64,000 nucleotides of DNA from an uncultured Bacteroidota bacterium (lineage in GTDB: Bacteria > Bacteroidota > Bacteroidia > Flavobacteriales > Flavobacteriaceae): the NCBI GenBank assembly GCA_902629505.1, contig CACORF010000004.1:1-64000 (forward strand), in the 5' to 3' direction. The position numbers and the translations under genes are program-made. Below the pieces are notes generated by a model. It did no database searches. It saw only the letters and a program-made list of their open reading frames with translations, and was not told the DNA's origin. Positions 38,997 to 48,850 of the stretch are shown here, piece after piece; the stretch's first letter is position 1; each line of letters starts with the position of its first letter.

Positions 38997-40859
38997 TTAA
39001 TGTTGAAGCTCTTTCTCTCCCTTTTTTAGAGGAATATTCTGAGGGATAAAGTCTTCTTTTGAACCTGGCTTTGAATAATCGTATGCCCATCTAAAGACAT
39101 GAGGAATTTTTCCTGGCCAGTTTCCATGAATGTGCTTAATTGGAGCAGTCCATTCAAGGGTAGTAGATTTCCATGGATTTTTCTCAGCTTTTTTACCATA
39201 AAACATACTTCTTATAAAATTATACAAGAAAATAATTTGTGCCGCACCGGCTAGAAGAGCAAATAAAGTAATAACAACATTTATGTTGGCAACATCATCA
39301 AAATAAGGAAAATTTGTATTTGTATAATATCTTCTTGGAAGTCCAGCCATTCCAATAAAGTGCATTGGGAAAAACACACCATAGGCGCTTATCGCAGTTA
39401 TCCAAAAATGTATATAACCTAAATTTTTATTCATCATTCTTCCAAACATCCTTGGATACCAGTGATATACTCCAGCAAATAATCCATAAAGAGCAGAAAT
39501 ACCCATTACTAAATGGAAATGAGCAACCACAAAATAAGTATCATGTAAGTTAATGTCTAATGCGCTATCTCCTAATATTATTCCTGTAAGTCCTCCCGTA
39601 ATAAATGTTGAAACAAGTCCAATTGCAAATAACATTGCGGGATTAAACTGTATGTTCCCCTTCCAAATTGTAGTTATGTAATTGAATGCCTTTACGGCAG
39701 ATGGGATAGCTATTAGTAATGTTGTAAATGTAAATACTGAGCCAAGGAAAGGATTCATTCCTGTTACAAACATGTGATGACCCCATACAATGGTTGATAA
39801 AAATGCAATAGCAAGGATTGATCCTACCATTGCCCTATAACCAAATATAGGCTTACGAGCATTTGTTGAAATAACTTCAGATGCAATTCCTAAAGCTGGT
39901 AAAAGGACAATGTATACTTCAGGATGGCCCAAAAACCAGAATAAGTGTTCAAAAAGAACTGGTGATCCACCTTGATAATGTAAAACTTCACCTTGAATAA
40001 AAATATCTGAAAGGAAAAAAGATGTTCCAAAACTCCTATCCATTATTAAAAGAAGTGCTGCTGATAATAAAACTGGAAATGATACAACACCAATTATTGC
40101 AGTAACTAAAAAAGCCCAGACTGTCAATGGGAGTCGAGTCATTGTCATTCCTTCTGTCCTGAGGTTAAGAACTGTAACTATATAGTTTAAAGCTGCTAAA
40201 AGAGAAGATGCAATAAAAAAAGCCATAGATACTAGCCATAATGTCATTCCAGCAGCAGAACCAGGCTGAGCCTGAGGTAATGCACTTAAAGGGGGATATA
40301 TTGTCCAACCAGCTGCTGCAGGTCCAGCTTCAACAAATAGTGAGGCAATCATTAATGCAGATGAAATAAAAAATAGCCAGTATGAAATCATATTAAGAAA
40401 ACCTGACGCCATATCTCTTGCTCCAATTTGTAGTGGTATTAGTAAATTACTAAATGTCCCGCTTAAACCAGCAGTTAAAACAAAGAAGACCATAATTGTT
40501 CCATGAATAGTAACTAATGCTAAATAAACATTAGGATCCATCACTCCATCTGTAGCCCATTTTCCTAAAAGGACATCAAAAACACCGAATGACTCTTCCG
40601 GCCAAGCTAACTGTAGTCTGAATAATAAAGACATAGCAATTCCTACTATACCCATAATTAGACCTGTTATTAGATATTGTTTTGAGATCATTTTGTGATC
40701 TATACTGAAAATATATTTTGTTATAAAAGTTTCTTTGTGGTGATGATCATGACCATGATCATCATCATTTGATTCAATAACAACTTCTTTTTTCTCAGTA
40801 ATATCTATTTCGATATCTGTTCCAACTATTTTTGCTCTTCTATTTTGTTTATCTGCCAT
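38997..40859 (-). CDS. coxA: cytochrome c oxidase subunit I
   Basis: LFWFLGHPEVYIVLLPALG, WGHHMFVTGMNP, DTYFVVAHFHLVMG. Confidence 0.97.
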   Translation of the reverse strand: MADKQNRRAKIVGTDIEIDITEKKEVVIESNDDDHGHDHHHKETFITKYIFSIDHKMISKQYLITGLIMGIVGIAMSLLFRLQLAWPEESFGVFDVLLGKWATDGVMDPNVYLALVTIHGTIMVFFVLTAGLSGTFSNLLIPLQIGARDMASGFLNMISYWLFFISSALMIASLFVEAGPAAAGWTIYPPLSALPQAQPGSAAGMTLWLVSMAFFIASSLLAALNYIVTVLNLRTEGMTMTRLPLTVWAFLVTAIIGVVSFPVLLSAALLLIMDRSFGTSFFLSDIFIQGEVLHYQGGSPVLFEHLFWFLGHPEVYIVLLPALGIASEVISTNARKPIFGYRAMVGSILAIAFLSTIVWGHHMFVTGMNPFLGSVFTFTTLLIAIPSAVKAFNYITTIWKGNIQFNPAMLFAIGLVSTFITGGLTGIILGDSALDINLHDTYFVVAHFHLVMGISALYGLFAGVYHWYPRMFGRMMNKNLGYIHFWITAISAYGVFFPMHFIGMAGLPRRYYTNTNFPYFDDVANINVVITLFALLAGAAQIIFLYNFIRSMFYGKKAEKNPWKSTTLEWTAPIKHIHGNWPGKIPHVFRWAYDYSKPGSKEDFIPQNIPLKKGEKELQH

Positions 40860-40873
40860 AGTTAGTTTATAAT

Positions 40874-41941
40874 TTATTGTACAAAGTCTTTAAATGTTAT
40901 TTGATTATCAAGCCATTTATTGAAATCTTCTTCCGTCTCAACGATTATTTTCATTTGCATGTTGTAATGAGATGCTCCACAAATTTTGTTACATAAAAGT
41001 AAGAAATCAAATTCATATGGGTCAAGGGGAAATTCACCCTCTGCAACTAGTTTTTCGCTCTTATCAAATCTAATTTTATTAATTTTTTTAACCTTTTGGA
41101 TAATTTCAGGTCTCATCCTCATCTCTTGAGTTGTTACATTAGGAACAAATGCAAATTGAGTTATCATTCCAGGCACAGCATTCATTTGAGCTCTAAAATG
41201 AGGCATGAAAGCAGAATGAAGAACATCTTGAGATCTAATCCTAAATACTACTTCCCGGTTAACAGGTAGACGTAACTCCTGAACTACTATATCATCATCT
41301 CCATTTCTATCAGTTGGATCAATACCTACTAAGTTTTTTCCATCAAATTCTTGGAGGAATCTAACGTTTGCATCTCCAAGGACCCCATCCTCTCCAGCAT
41401 ATCTAGCTTTCCAGTTAAATTGTTGAGCATATAATTCAACCACAAGGGCTTCATCATTCTCCTCAATTGTCATAATATCTACCCATGTAAATAATCCGTA
41501 AAGAATTAAACCTGCTAGTGCAATTGTAGGAATTATGGTCCAGACTCCTTCAAGAAAATTACTATCAGCAAAGAATAAAGCTTTTCTCTTTTTATTTCCT
41601 CTATACTTAAATGCAAAATAATGGAGTAATGCCTGAGTTATGGTTTGAACAAAAAATATCACTGAAAAAGAAAACCAAAGAAGGCTATCATAGTTTTCAC
41701 CATGAACTGAAGCAGATTCTGGTAGTATAACATCTCCGTATCTAAAAAAGGAAAAGATAGTAAGGGCATAAATAAAAATCAGGAAAAGGAACATCAATTT
41801 ACCTTGAAAGTCATTGTCTTTATCAGTAGCTATCTCATCATTACTATAATTAACTGGCTTGGAAAGCTCAAGAATTTTAGTTAACTGCCATACTGCAATT
41901 GAGATTAATATTAAAGATGTTAAAACAAGTAATAATGTCAT
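40874..41941 (-). CDS. coxB: cytochrome c oxidase subunit II (CuA)
   Basis: QDVLHSAFMPHFRAQMNAVPGM and CuA motif CNKICGASHYNMQM. Confidence 0.96.
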   Translation of the reverse strand: MTLLLVLTSLILISIAVWQLTKILELSKPVNYSNDEIATDKDNDFQGKLMFLFLIFIYALTIFSFFRYGDVILPESASVHGENYDSLLWFSFSVIFFVQTITQALLHYFAFKYRGNKKRKALFFADSNFLEGVWTIIPTIALAGLILYGLFTWVDIMTIEENDEALVVELYAQQFNWKARYAGEDGVLGDANVRFLQEFDGKNLVGIDPTDRNGDDDIVVQELRLPVNREVVFRIRSQDVLHSAFMPHFRAQMNAVPGMITQFAFVPNVTTQEMRMRPEIIQKVKKINKIRFDKSEKLVAEGEFPLDPYEFDFLLLCNKICGASHYNMQMKIIVETEEDFNKWLDNQITFKDFVQ

Positions 41942-41942
41942 T

Positions 41943-43331
41943 TTAGTCTAGGTTATAATATTGAAACGTTTTACTTTCTTCGATATATGGATCACCTTTA
42001 ACAAGAATTGGTGCTTTTGAAATTTCCTTAAATACAACATAAATAAAAATTCCTAAAAAGAATAAAAATCCGCCAATTTCAGCAGGTCCAAAAGACCACA
42101 TATCTCCAACAGCAGAAGGCATTATCATATTATATACATCAAGGTAATGTCCGATTATAATCACAATTCCAGTCAAAATTACAATAAAGTTAGTTTTCTT
42201 AAAGTCACTGTTCATAAGAACAATTAATGGAAATATAAGATTTAATACTACCATACCAAAGAACAATAAATTATAGTCTTCAATTCTAGTAATGAAATAG
42301 GTCACTTCCTCTGGTATATTTGAATACCAAATAAGCATGAATTGAGAAAACCATAAATATGCCCAAAAAACACTTACACCAAACATAAATTTAGCCATGT
42401 CATGAATGTGACTATCATTTATAAAGCTCAAATAGTTTTGAGACTTTAGATAGATTGTAATAAGAGCTAAAGTAGTTATTCCAGAAACAAACATACCAGC
42501 AAAAACATACCAGCCAAATAAAGTGCTAAACCAGTGAGGATCTATTGACATAATCCAGTCCCAAGACATCATTGATTCAGAGACTAAGAAGAATACTAAA
42601 AATCCAGCTGAGAACTTGAATAATTTCTTGTGTATGTTTATATCATTATTGGTATCCTGTTCCAAGGATAGTCTTCTAGAAATGTTTCTGTATAATACCC
42701 AACCAGTAATATAAATAACTGCTCTAGCAAAGAAGAAAGGTATATTTAAATATCCTACTTTATTCCTAATTATTTCATCATGTGCTACCACTTCAGGATC
42801 CATCCATAGAAAAAGATGGTTAAATTTAAAAGCCGAAAATACAAGTATGATTATGACAAATATTGAACCAGGGAGAAGATAACTTGTAATACCTTCCATT
42901 AACCTGTATAAAACAATTGACCAACCTGCTTGAGAAGCTCTTTGAATAGCATAAAATGCAAGAACTCCCAGTGAGATCATCATAAAGAATAAAGCTGGCA
43001 CATAGATCGCAGCCCATGGCTTATTTTGTAGTTGGTGAAAAACATGCTTATCATGATCATACTCATGACCAGAAGCTCCATGGCTATCCTCTCCATATCC
43101 ACCTTCATGACCATCACCATGATCTCCTCCGTGACCATCACCATGATCTCCTCCATGACCATCACTATGATCACCTCCATGACCTTCATGACTCATTTTG
43201 GCAACTATCTCTTTAGCTTCTTCTATATTAGAAGGTGCATAATAGAATCCAAATGCAATACCAATAGCTCCAATAATTACCAAAATTATGGATAGCCTTT
43301 TGATCTGATTTGAAAACTTATAATCTGTCAT
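41943..43331 (-). CDS. actF: alternative complex III subunit ActF with His/Gly/Asp-rich N-terminal region
   Basis: Multi-TM, position between actE and coxB; WDWIMSIDPHWFSTLFGWYVFAGMF. Confidence 0.9.
   Translation of the reverse strand: MTDYKFSNQIKRLSIILVIIGAIGIAFGFYYAPSNIEEAKEIVAKMSHEGHGGDHSDGHGGDHGDGHGGDHGDGHEGGYGEDSHGASGHEYDHDKHVFHQLQNKPWAAIYVPALFFMMISLGVLAFYAIQRASQAGWSIVLYRLMEGITSYLLPGSIFVIIILVFSAFKFNHLFLWMDPEVVAHDEIIRNKVGYLNIPFFFARAVIYITGWVLYRNISRRLSLEQDTNNDINIHKKLFKFSAGFLVFFLVSESMMSWDWIMSIDPHWFSTLFGWYVFAGMFVSGITTLALITIYLKSQNYLSFINDSHIHDMAKFMFGVSVFWAYLWFSQFMLIWYSNIPEEVTYFITRIEDYNLLFFGMVVLNLIFPLIVLMNSDFKKTNFIVILTGIVIIIGHYLDVYNMIMPSAVGDMWSFGPAEIGGFLFFLGIFIYVVFKEISKAPILVKGDPYIEESKTFQYYNLD
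43111..43182 (-). repeat. 24-bp tandem repeat (3 copies plus partial flanks) encoding GGDHGDGH in actF
   Basis: ccatcaccatgatctcctccgtga / ccatcaccatgatctcctccatga / ccatcactatgatcacctccatga. Confidence 0.92.
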
Positions 43332-43334
43332 CTT

Positions 43335-43880
43335 TTATTTTTTTGATTCTTCTCTTAATTTCATTACATATTGTGCTATTTGCCATCTTTCTTCTTCATT
43401 AACTTGTCCAGCGTGAGAACCCATAGCATTTATTCCATACATTAAAACATGATAAATACTTCCTGGAGTAATTTCTCTATCTATATAAGCTGGTATACCA
43501 AGAAATTTTTCTCTTTGTGCTAAAATTCCCATACCATCTCCCTTGTCACCATGACATACTGAACAATATATTTCATATAATTCCTTGCCCTGGCTGAGGT
43601 TATTATCACTTATATCAAGTGGCGATAGAAGATTTGACTTAGCCATTTCATATCCCTCATTTGAGTCAGGGTAGTCATACGGTTCCCATCCTCTTGGAAT
43701 TGTTCCCTCAACAGGTACTTGAGCTTCAATTCCATTAGAGAATCCATCTGATTCAGCATAAGTCTCATATGCAAGAGATTCATACATGTCAGGAAAATAT
43801 TGAAAGTTAGGCTTTGAAGGATCAAAACACGAAATAAGCGTAAGGCCTATAAACAATATTAAAATTGAACTATTTCTCAC
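43335..43880 (-). CDS. actE: ActE, monoheme c-type cytochrome lipoprotein
   Basis: Lipobox LISC; CSVCHGDKGDGMG. Confidence 0.9.
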   Translation of the reverse strand: MRNSSILILFIGLTLISCFDPSKPNFQYFPDMYESLAYETYAESDGFSNGIEAQVPVEGTIPRGWEPYDYPDSNEGYEMAKSNLLSPLDISDNNLSQGKELYEIYCSVCHGDKGDGMGILAQREKFLGIPAYIDREITPGSIYHVLMYGINAMGSHAGQVNEEERWQIAQYVMKLREESKK

Positions 43881-44403
43881 TTTTTTCTTTTACTTCTTTA
43901 ATTGATATTGCACCCATTTTTTTTAACATGGTCTTTGTCCTTGATAAATTTGAGCCTGATTCCATATCAATTAAAAATTTATCATCAGTTGTTGATGGTT
44001 CTGGATTTTCTGCTTTCTTAAAAGGCCACAGTTTACTTCTCATATAAAAAGTTATTACCATTAAATGTGCTGCAAAAAAAACTGTCATCTCAAAAATTAT
44101 AGGCACAAATGAGGGTATATTCTCAATTAAAGTAAAACTAGGTTTACCACCAATGTCTTGTGGCCAATCCAAAATCATTATGTAATACATCATTAATACA
44201 GCTACAGTGAATCCTATACATCCATAAATAAATGTTGCAATAGATATGTTTGTTGGTTTTAGCTTCATAGCTTTGTCTAATCCATGAACAGGAAAAGGCG
44301 TATACACTTCATGTATGTACATCTTATTTTTTACAATTTCTTTAACTGCATCTAATAAAATGTCATCATCATCAAACATTACATGTAGTCTCTTAGCACT
44401 CAT
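43870..44403 (-). CDS. actD: ActD (DUF3341)
   Basis: LHVMFDDDDILLDAVKEI, YTPFPVHGLDKAMKL. Confidence 0.92.
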   Translation of the reverse strand: MSAKRLHVMFDDDDILLDAVKEIVKNKMYIHEVYTPFPVHGLDKAMKLKPTNISIATFIYGCIGFTVAVLMMYYIMILDWPQDIGGKPSFTLIENIPSFVPIIFEMTVFFAAHLMVITFYMRSKLWPFKKAENPEPSTTDDKFLIDMESGSNLSRTKTMLKKMGAISIKEVKEKSEK

Positions 44404-45785
44404 TACTTATCTCTATTTTTTTTATACGTTTCACCGGATGATTTTAAAATTGTTTTAATCTCTGCTTGAGCAACTACTGGAAAACTTCTTGCATATAATA
44501 AAAATAACACAAAGAAAAACCCAATTGTTCCAATAAAAATACCTATGTCAACAAAAGTTGGGGAAAACATTGTCCATGAAGATGGAAGATAATCTCTATG
44601 TAGAGACGTAACTATAATTACAAATCTTTCAAACCACATTCCAATATTCACAACAATTGAAATTATAAATGACCAAATAATATTAGTTCTAATCTTTTTA
44701 ATCCACATGACCTGAGGCGATACAACATTACAAGACATCATTAAAAAGTATGCCCACCAATATGGTCCAGTTGCTCTATTTAAAAATGCATATTGTTCAT
44801 ATTCAACACCAGAATACCATGCTATAAATAGCTCAGTAATATATGCACATCCGACAATTGAACCTGTAATCATTATTACAATATTCATCATCTCAATATG
44901 TTGAAGTGTAATATAACTTTCCAGTCTAGAAACCTTCCTCATAATAATTAATAATGTTTGAACCATTGCAAAACCAGAAAAAATTGCACCAGCAACAAAA
45001 TATGGTGGAAATATTGTTGTATGCCAACCAGGAATTACGGAGGTTGCAAAGTCAAATGATACAATGGTATGGACTGACAATACAAGAGGAGTAGCTAATC
45101 CAGCAAGCACTAGGGATACTTCCTCAAACCTTTGCCAATCTTTTGCTCTTCCTGACCAACCAAAACTTAGTAAACTGTACATATTTTTTCTAAAAGGTTT
45201 AACAGCTCTATCTCTAATCATTGCAAAATCAGGAAGTAATCCAGTCCACCAGAAAACAAGAGAAACAGTTAAATATGTTGAAATAGCAAATACATCCCAT
45301 AGTAAGGGAGAGTTAAAATTGACCCATAAAGAACCAAACGTATTTGGAATAGGGAAAAACCAATATATTAACCAGGGTCTACCCATGTGAATAACTGGGA
45401 ACAAACCTGCTTGAACAACAGAAAAAATAGTCATAGCTTCGGCAGACCTATTAATACCCATCCTCCATTTTTGTCTGAAAAGGAGAAGAACAGCAGAAAT
45501 TAATGTTCCAGCATGACCAATTCCTACCCACCAAACAAAATTTGTAATGTCCCAGGCCCATCCAACTGTTTTGTTTAAACCCCACGTACCAATACCTGTA
45601 CCTATGGTGTAAGCAATACAACCTAGACCCCATAAAAATATTACCATTGAAATTGAAAAGGCAATCCACCAATCACGGTCCGGAGGAGTTTCTACAGGTC
45701 TTGCAATATCATTTGATATATCAGCATAAGATTTATCACCGAGTACAAGAGGTTTTCTAATAGGAGCTTCGTAGTGAGATGACAT
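44403..45785 (-). CDS. actC: ActC, NrfD/PsrC-like membrane subunit
   Basis: 460 aa multi-TM; FVWWVGIGHAGTLISAVLLLFRQKWR, IHMGRPWLIYWFFP. Confidence 0.94.
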   Translation of the reverse strand: MSSHYEAPIRKPLVLGDKSYADISNDIARPVETPPDRDWWIAFSISMVIFLWGLGCIAYTIGTGIGTWGLNKTVGWAWDITNFVWWVGIGHAGTLISAVLLLFRQKWRMGINRSAEAMTIFSVVQAGLFPVIHMGRPWLIYWFFPIPNTFGSLWVNFNSPLLWDVFAISTYLTVSLVFWWTGLLPDFAMIRDRAVKPFRKNMYSLLSFGWSGRAKDWQRFEEVSLVLAGLATPLVLSVHTIVSFDFATSVIPGWHTTIFPPYFVAGAIFSGFAMVQTLLIIMRKVSRLESYITLQHIEMMNIVIMITGSIVGCAYITELFIAWYSGVEYEQYAFLNRATGPYWWAYFLMMSCNVVSPQVMWIKKIRTNIIWSFIISIVVNIGMWFERFVIIVTSLHRDYLPSSWTMFSPTFVDIGIFIGTIGFFFVLFLLYARSFPVVAQAEIKTILKSSGETYKKNRDK

Positions 45786-45787
45786 AT

Positions 45788-48700
45788 CTATATATTTTTA
45801 CTATTTCTAATTTTAACTTGGTAAATAACATTTGGTTTTGTACCAATACTTTCAAGGACTCTATAAGTTCTATCCCCATCTTTTACTTTAAGAATTTCAC
45901 TTTCTTTATCATTAATGTCTCCAAATACCATCGCATTATCGTCACAAGATTCAGAACAAGCAGTTTTAAATTCCCCATCTCTTACTCTACGTCCTTCTTT
46001 CTTTGCATCAAGTATAGTTTTTTGTGTCATTTGAATACACAAGGAACATTTTTCCATCACACCTCTTGATCTCACATTAACATCTGGGTTAATTACCATT
46101 CGCCCAAGGTCATTATTCATGTTATAATCAAATTCATCATTCTGTGAATATTGAAACCAATTAAATCTTCTAACCTTATATGGACAGTTATTGGCACAGT
46201 ACCTAGTACCTACGCACCTATTGTAAGCCATCTGATTTTGACCCTGCCTACCATGAGATGTTGCGGCAACAGGACAGACTGTTTCACATGGAGCATGATT
46301 ACAATGCATACACGATACAGGCTGAAATACAACTTGAGGATTTGCAGATGCTTTTTCTAAATTTGATGAAGTTGATTTATACTCAGAAAACCCACTTGTT
46401 GTATCTTTAGCCTCAACATCACCTTGAATTGTATCTTGAGATGAATAATATCTATCAATCCTGATCCAGTGCATATCTCTTGACTTTCTAACTTCTTCCT
46501 TACCAACAACAGGAACATTATTCTCCGCATGACAGGCTATTACACATGCACCACATCCATTACATTTGTTTAAGTCAATTGATAAATTAAAGTGATGGCC
46601 AGTAGATCTGTCAAATTCTCTCCATATGTCAACTTCTTTTGATGTAACCTTTGTCTCGATATGATTCTTTGAAACCATAACTGTAGGATTCCATACTGAC
46701 TTATCTTTTTCAATAAATTCATCAAGTGTAGTCTCTTTTATTATCTCATCTCTACCCATCATTGTGTTATGAAGCTGAATACATGCAAATTCATGGTCTC
46801 CTTTTACTTTAGAGACATTTACTTTATGTGTCTTTTTAAAATCATCATAAAATTTGTATGCATTAACTCCAACATTCATCTCCTCGCTCATTGCTTGAGT
46901 TTTCCCATAACCAAGTGCTAGACCAACAGTTCCAGGGGTTTGGCCAGGCTGAATAATTACAGGAACTTGCATGCTGTTTCTATCATTACTTACTGTGACA
47001 TAACTACCATTTAACGCACCATTTGAAACATTATAGTTCTTAAGACCAAGTCTTTCAGCATCTTTATATGATACAGTAAGATAATTGTCCCATGTTACTC
47101 TTGTGATTGGATCAGGAAACTCTTGTAACCATGGATTTGAAGATTGCTGTCCATCACCAAGTCCTACTTTTGTATAAAGTATAAGATCTAATTGATTTGT
47201 ACTTTGAATGGGGAGATTATTAATATTTAAAGAAGTTTTAATTCTCCTTGGAGCATTGTTTTCATAGGAATAATAAAACCCATCTTGTAGTGATTTTCCC
47301 CAAGTCTTTCCTTTTAAAATATTTGTTCTCCAATTGTTTTTAATCTCATCATAGAAATTATTGTTAGATCCTGAAAGAGTCAGGATTATATCTTGGAACT
47401 GGTTAGTATCAAAGAGGGGTTTTATAGTTGGCTGGCTTAAATAATAGTGTCCAGTTTTAAATTCATAGTCTCCCCATGACTCAAGATAATGAGGTGTTGC
47501 AGCAACATACTTACAGCTGTTAGCTGTCTCATCTTCTTTCGTACTAAAACATAATGAAAATTCTAATTTGTTTACAAGCTCTAAAAAGTTCTCAGCATTT
47601 GGTAGAGTATATCCAGGATTTACTCCTGCTGTTATAATACCACTAATATCACCTGACTTAAGTTCTTCAATCATATTTAGAAGATCAGAATCATTTCCTT
47701 GATAAATTAGTCTCGGTGATGATATATCAAAGGCGTCACTTTTGATATATTCATTGATCATTAATACAATCTCCTGAGAATCAGTATCATCAAGACCAGT
47801 TATTACAACCGACTTTTTTCCAGATTTTTTAATTGAGTCAACAGCAAGTTTAACATATCGGTCAAGATATGGGCCGAGAGCTGGACCTAAATATCTTTGA
47901 TTAGTTAACTCAAGATAAATACTTTGAAGGACTTGTTTTAACTCACTTGGTTTAGCCATTACCCTATTATCAGCATTTGCTCCTGTCAAGGTCATATTTG
48001 ATTCAAATTGAAGATGGTATGACATTGAGTATTCGTTCCCTTTATTTGGAACTCGGTTTTTAGACCAGCCTGAGGAATAATTTCCACCTTGCCAATCAGA
48101 CATAAAATCAGCATCAATTGAAATTATTGTATTTGATAATGAAAAATCATAATCAGCTAAAGCTCTTTTTCCGTAGGAATTTTCAAATGCATCAAGAGCA
48201 GAACTGTTTGATATCGAATCATATACAACGTGTTGAACATTTGGATACTTTTGAATAAATTCGGTAATTATTTTTTCTGTTGTTGGACTTGCAAAGGATT
48301 GTGTAAGTAATACTACTTTTTTATTTTGACTTAAAAGACTCTCTAAATCGGATTTCACAGATAAGTTAAAATCATTCCAACTTACATATTGACCTTCAAC
48401 TTTTGGCCCTTGCAGCCTGTATATATCATACATGGATAGAACAGATGCGTTGATTCTAGCATTTGTACAATTCATTGAATTAGCATCTTTGTTCCCTTTG
48501 ATAAAAATAGGACGGCCTTCTCTTGTTTTAACTAATATGCTACTAAAATCAAATCCGTCTGCAATTGTTGTAGCATAATAGTTTGCAATACCAGGAATTA
48601 TTTGTTCAGGCTGGACAACATAAGGTACGGATTTAATAACTGGTCCTTCACAACCAACTATGGCTGCAGCTGCTGTACTAAAGCCTGCATATTTTAAGAA

Positions 48701-48844
48701 GTCTCTTCTGTTAGGGTTATTATCATTGTCTCCCTCTCCAACAGGAAGCTTTTCAACAAATTCATTTTGCTCAAGCTTTTCAACAATCTCACTATTATTG
48801 TTTAGCTCCTCAAAACCCTTCCAATAGATATTCTTCTTTCCCAT
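45788..48844 (-). CDS. actB: ActB, molybdopterin-oxidoreductase-like/iron-sulfur fusion, TAT-variant signal
   Basis: NRRDFLKYAGFSTAAAAIVGC; NKCNGCGACVIACHAENN, CMHCNHAPCETVCPVAA, RYCANNCPYKVRRFNW, KCSLCIQ. Confidence 0.95.
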   Translation of the reverse strand: MGKKNIYWKGFEELNNNSEIVEKLEQNEFVEKLPVGEGDNDNNPNRRDFLKYAGFSTAAAAIVGCEGPVIKSVPYVVQPEQIIPGIANYYATTIADGFDFSSILVKTREGRPIFIKGNKDANSMNCTNARINASVLSMYDIYRLQGPKVEGQYVSWNDFNLSVKSDLESLLSQNKKVVLLTQSFASPTTEKIITEFIQKYPNVQHVVYDSISNSSALDAFENSYGKRALADYDFSLSNTIISIDADFMSDWQGGNYSSGWSKNRVPNKGNEYSMSYHLQFESNMTLTGANADNRVMAKPSELKQVLQSIYLELTNQRYLGPALGPYLDRYVKLAVDSIKKSGKKSVVITGLDDTDSQEIVLMINEYIKSDAFDISSPRLIYQGNDSDLLNMIEELKSGDISGIITAGVNPGYTLPNAENFLELVNKLEFSLCFSTKEDETANSCKYVAATPHYLESWGDYEFKTGHYYLSQPTIKPLFDTNQFQDIILTLSGSNNNFYDEIKNNWRTNILKGKTWGKSLQDGFYYSYENNAPRRIKTSLNINNLPIQSTNQLDLILYTKVGLGDGQQSSNPWLQEFPDPITRVTWDNYLTVSYKDAERLGLKNYNVSNGALNGSYVTVSNDRNSMQVPVIIQPGQTPGTVGLALGYGKTQAMSEEMNVGVNAYKFYDDFKKTHKVNVSKVKGDHEFACIQLHNTMMGRDEIIKETTLDEFIEKDKSVWNPTVMVSKNHIETKVTSKEVDIWREFDRSTGHHFNLSIDLNKCNGCGACVIACHAENNVPVVGKEEVRKSRDMHWIRIDRYYSSQDTIQGDVEAKDTTSGFSEYKSTSSNLEKASANPQVVFQPVSCMHCNHAPCETVCPVAATSHGRQGQNQMAYNRCVGTRYCANNCPYKVRRFNWFQYSQNDEFDYNMNNDLGRMVINPDVNVRSRGVMEKCSLCIQMTQKTILDAKKEGRRVRDGEFKTACSESCDDNAMVFGDINDKESEILKVKDGDRTYRVLESIGTKPNVIYQVKIRNSKNI

Positions 48845-48850
48845 TTTAAA

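Noticed and set aside
43099-43191. Possible CRISPR-like direct repeats
   Set aside because: Contiguous 24-bp coding repeats with no spacers and no cas genes
43016-43295. Two plus-strand and one alternative minus-strand ORFs rich in His/Asp or Met/Ile over the actF repeat
   Set aside because: Shadows of the 24-bp tandem repeat inside actF, which keeps all frames open; no start context or domain
45064-45390. 108-aa ORF opposite actC
   Set aside because: Shadow ORF over a conserved membrane protein
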